Positions 8,494-10,301 of a stretch of DNA of 10,301 bases are shown here, one piece after another. The stretch lies in NCBI GenBank assembly GCA_035693105.1, contig DASSHC010000013.1, positions 1-10,301 of the forward strand, written 5' to 3'. Position 1 is the stretch's first letter, and each line of letters starts with the position of its first letter. This DNA comes from DASSHC01 sp035693105. Its GTDB lineage: Bacteria > Chloroflexota > Chloroflexia > Thermomicrobiales > Thermomicrobiaceae. The notes below the pieces were generated by a model, which made no database searches, was not told the origin of the DNA, and was given only the letters and a program-made list of their open reading frames with translations. The position numbers were made by a program, and so were the translations under genes.

Positions 8494-8741
8494 CCGAGGT
8501 GGCTGTGGCTCTCCCTGGCCGTGAAAGTGTGGTGGGCAGCGGCACGGGCGCGGGCGCGGTGCGCGTCGACCGGGCAGGCGTGGCTGGGGTAGGAGAGGCA
8601 CTGGCAGGCTTCGAGGTCGAGATGGCTGCCGTCCTGCTGGACGTAGCACCAAAACGACGGGCCGTGCTTGTGGCAGGGCACCAGTTCGCCCGCCTCGGCC
8701 ACGCGACCCAGACGGCAGGTGGTGGGTATGACCACGCTCAT
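8490..8741 (-). CDS. Small Cys/His-rich protein, possible zinc binder
   Basis: An 83-residue hypothetical protein. It has six Cys (9, 23, 32, 46, 48, 56) and many His (24, 26, 40, 54, 61 and a C-terminal cluster). The core reads PCHKHGPSFWCYVQQDG, then LEACQCLSYPSHACPVDAH, and looks like a compact metal-binding fold rather than noise. The C-terminal part (about 62-83) is basic and His-rich and may be disordered. No signal peptide is present. ATG at 8741 has AGAGGAG (8757-8751) 9 bases upstream, which supports expression. It converges on the preceding exported-protein gene, and the stop codons overlap by 4 bases (8490-8493). An antisense frame (8499-8759, +) exists but has no recognisable domain. 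I do not recognise a named family; the call rests on composition and the ribosome site. Confidence 0.55.
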   Translation of the reverse strand: MSVVIPTTCRLGRVAEAGELVPCHKHGPSFWCYVQQDGSHLDLEACQCLSYPSHACPVDAHRARARAAAHHTFTARESHSHLG

Positions 8742-8771
8742 CGCCTCGCGCTCCTCTGATTCCTCCCTGTC

Positions 8772-8787
8772 GCGGCCGGGCGGCCGC
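8772..8787. repeat. Short GC palindrome in the divergent gap
   Basis: gcggccg (8772-8778) and cggccgc (8781-8787) are perfect complements around two bases. It would lie in the leader of the small minus-strand gene. It is probably a by-product of high GC, but the symmetry is exact. Confidence 0.25.
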
Positions 8788-8796
8788 TCCCCCAGA

Positions 8797-8825
8797 AGCG
8801 TACTCAGCCGCTAACGACTTGGCAA
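8797..8825 (-). promoter_or_regulatory. Weak candidate promoter of the small Cys/His gene
   Basis: On the minus strand, TTGCCA (8825-8820, 5/6 to consensus) and TACGCT (8802-8797, 3/6) are spaced by 17 bases, about 55 bases before the ATG at 8741. The -10 is poor. No clear promoter was found for the divergent plus-strand gene in the same 192-bp gap (8742-8933). Confidence 0.25.
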
Positions 8826-8933
8826 GGCTGGTCGCGGCCCGCTCCTGTCCACTTGGGCAGGCCAAACGGCTTGCTTGTACGTTGTAACCTTGACCGGACG
8901 ACACGGGTTGGGAACGGGAGGGATTGAGCAAGC

Positions 8934-10295
8934 GTGGTGCAGGGGAGACGAGCGGTGCTGCTCGGGCTCATCCTGGTGCTGGCTGCCGGCTGGGCAGCAC
9001 CGGGGCAGGTCGCGGCGGCCGATTTCACGACGGCGACGATCTATTTCAGCGAGACCGGACACCATCTCAGCGGAGATTTCCTCAAGACCTGGCAGGCCAA
9101 TGGCGGCCTGATGACCTTCGGCTACCCCATCAGCGAGCCGCTGCAGCAGGACGGCATGACCGTCCAGTATTTCGAGCGCGCCCGGCTGGAGGAGCACCCC
9201 GAGCACACCGGCACCCCCTACGTGGTCGAGGCCACGCTGCTGGGCAACTGGGTGGCCCAGACGCGGCGGAGTGAGGCGCCCTTCAAGCCGCTGCCGGCCA
9301 ACACCGGCGCCGGTGGCGACTCCGGCCGGCGCTTCTTCCCCGAGACGGGGCACAGCCTGGCCTACGGCTTCCTCAAGTACTGGCAGGAGAACGGCGGGCT
9401 CTACGTCTTCGGCTATCCGATCTCCGAGGAGTTCTCCGAGAAGAACCCCGACACCGGGCAGGTCTACACGGTGCAGTACTTCGAGCGCGCCCGCTTCGAG
9501 TACCACCCCGAGAACCAGGGCACCCAGTTCGAGGTGCTGCTTGGCCGGCTCGGCGCGCAGTACGCCACCGCGCGCGACGTCACCACCAGCGCCGTCAAGC
9601 AGCAGGACGGCTCGGTGACCGCTTTCGCCGGCCTGCTCGACCCGCGCTGGTCCAAAGCGCTGCGCACCGAAGATGGGTTCGCGGTGGGGATCGTCACCGC
9701 CGACTCGCTGAACATCCGCTCGGCGCCGCAGCTCGACGCCGGGGTCGTCGGCACGACCTACAAGCGCCACCCGGTCGAGATCCAGGACATCGTCGACGGC
9801 GATAGCGTCAACGGCGTCACGGTCTGGTACAAGATCGGCGACGGCCAGTACATCGCCGCCGGCTGGGTCGAGCCCTTCGTGCCGGACAAGCCGCCCGCGA
9901 CCTACTCCGGCCACTGGGTCGACGTCAGCCTGAGCAACTTCTACGCGGTGGCCTACGACGGCGAGCGCCCGGTCTACGCGGCGATCATCACTGCCGGGCG
10001 CGACGGCAAGACGCCGACAGGCGTCTACCAGATCTTCAGCCGGGTCGAGGACGAGACGATGGACTCGGCCACCGTGGGCATCCCCAAGGGCGCGCCGGGC
10101 TACTACTACCTCGAGCACGTGATGTACACGCAGTACTTCAAGGCCGACGGCTACGCGGTGCACGGCAACTGGTGGACCGACCCCTCGAACTACGGCGGCT
10201 TCACCAGCAACGGCTGCGTCGGCCTGCAGAACAGCGACGCGCTCTGGTTCTGGAACTTCCTGAGCATCGGCTCGACGGTGCAGATTCATACCTAG
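8934..10295 (+). CDS. Exported L,D-transpeptidase (YkuD) with two Chloroflexi modules and an SH3-like segment
   Basis: A 453-residue protein, predicted to form or edit cross-links in the wall outside the membrane. Signal peptide: MVQGRR, then LLGLILVLAAGWAA, with cleavage near AAA (about 27-29). Two tandem modules follow, about 36-106 and 133-208, each with F-ETGH, L-FLKxWQxNGGL, FGYPISE, VQYFERAR and HPE (the second also ends VLLGRLG). Residues about 250-316 look like a bacterial SH3 domain (DSLNIRSAPQLDAGVVG ... WYKIGDGQYIAAGWVEPF). The YkuD domain (about 326-452) has WVDVSLSNFYAVAYDG, GKTPTGVYQI, AVHGNWW with His410, and SNGCVGLQN with the catalytic Cys428. The usual motif is S/T-H-G-C-I/V-R/N, so two positions differ. 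Start: GTG 8934 keeps the basic signal n-region and has GGGAGGG about 11 bases upstream. GTG 8955 has better-spaced GGGGAG but would lose the basic end. An in-frame TGA at 8925 bars any longer form. Confidence 0.85.
   Translation: MVQGRRAVLLGLILVLAAGWAAPGQVAAADFTTATIYFSETGHHLSGDFLKTWQANGGLMTFGYPISEPLQQDGMTVQYFERARLEEHPEHTGTPYVVEATLLGNWVAQTRRSEAPFKPLPANTGAGGDSGRRFFPETGHSLAYGFLKYWQENGGLYVFGYPISEEFSEKNPDTGQVYTVQYFERARFEYHPENQGTQFEVLLGRLGAQYATARDVTTSAVKQQDGSVTAFAGLLDPRWSKALRTEDGFAVGIVTADSLNIRSAPQLDAGVVGTTYKRHPVEIQDIVDGDSVNGVTVWYKIGDGQYIAAGWVEPFVPDKPPATYSGHWVDVSLSNFYAVAYDGERPVYAAIITAGRDGKTPTGVYQIFSRVEDETMDSATVGIPKGAPGYYYLEHVMYTQYFKADGYAVHGNWWTDPSNYGGFTSNGCVGLQNSDALWFWNFLSIGSTVQIHT
9039..9251 (+). 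repeat. First exported module of the L,D-transpeptidase protein
   Basis: Encodes residues 36-106: IYFSETGHHLSGDFLKTWQ, FGYPISEPL and VQYFERARLEEHPEHTGT. It is a divergent tandem copy of the module at 9330-9557; the stretch encoding QYFERAR is nearly identical at DNA level. Confidence 0.7.
9330..9557 (+). repeat. Second exported module of the L,D-transpeptidase protein
   Basis: Encodes residues 133-208: FFPETGHSLAYGFLKYWQ, FGYPISEEF, VQYFERARFEYHPENQGT and VLLGRLG. A 26-residue linker separates it from the first copy. A more distant relative is seen in the 6994-8493 product. Confidence 0.7.
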
Positions 10296-10301
10296 CGGGG
10301 G

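Noticed and set aside
8499..8759. Plus-strand 86-codon frame opposite the small Cys/His gene
   Set aside because: It has no recognisable motif and weak initiation signals; the minus-strand frame has clustered Cys/His and a better ribosome site.
8811..10289. Minus-strand open frame (492 codons) opposite the L,D-transpeptidase
   Set aside because: The plus strand has a signal peptide, repeats and YkuD catalytic residues; the minus frame has only Val/Ala/Gly-rich shadow sequence.

Overview
The window is GC-rich (well over 60% by eye), densely coded, and uses GTG/TTG starts freely. Gene content and the style of the exported proteins point to a Chloroflexota bacterium, most likely of the Thermomicrobia/Sphaerobacter type. 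The clues are a divergent isoleucyl-tRNA synthetase, a Sat-CysC fusion, PRC-barrel/DUF2382 proteins, exported proteins built from 'FGYPISE...VQYFERARFEYHPE' modules, and short GC-rich hairpin repeats between genes. The lineage call is inference from remembered family styles, not from a search.

Layout. (1) 1-2793 (+): a 5'-truncated isoleucyl-tRNA synthetase. Its HIGH half lies outside the window. (2) 2794-2878: an 85-bp convergent gap with two perfect GC-rich hairpins that probably terminate transcription from both sides. (3) 2879-4603 (-): a bifunctional ATP sulfurylase/APS kinase for sulfate activation. (4) 4604-4863: 260 bp with a candidate promoter for the sulfate gene and three dyad-symmetric elements, but no convincing gene. 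(5) 4864-6181 (-): a two-gene operon of a PRC-barrel/DUF2382 protein followed by a second DUF2382-type protein. (6) 6182-6299: a divergent promoter region with overlapping inverted repeats. (7) 6300-6833 (+): a four-helix membrane protein with HIHH and DEFALWLHLQDVYW motifs. (8) 6994-8493 (+): a large exported protein. (9) 8490-8741 (-): a small Cys/His-rich protein whose stop overlaps that of the exported gene. (10) 8742-8933: a divergent intergenic gap. (11) 8934-10295 (+): an exported protein with two Chloroflexi-type modules, an SH3-like segment and an L,D-transpeptidase (YkuD) domain.

How they fit together. The left part is core metabolism (tRNA charging, PAPS synthesis). The right part is envelope- and stress-related: two exported proteins that appear to share a module, one carrying a predicted wall cross-linking enzyme, plus a membrane protein and a putative stress operon. 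No gap exceeds 300 bp. No tRNA, rRNA, CRISPR array, insertion sequence or prophage feature was recognised. No clearly new multi-gene system is evident. The best leads are the regulatory dyads ahead of sat-cysC, the altered signature motifs in the synthetase and the transpeptidase, the shared module of the two exported proteins, and the small Cys/His protein.
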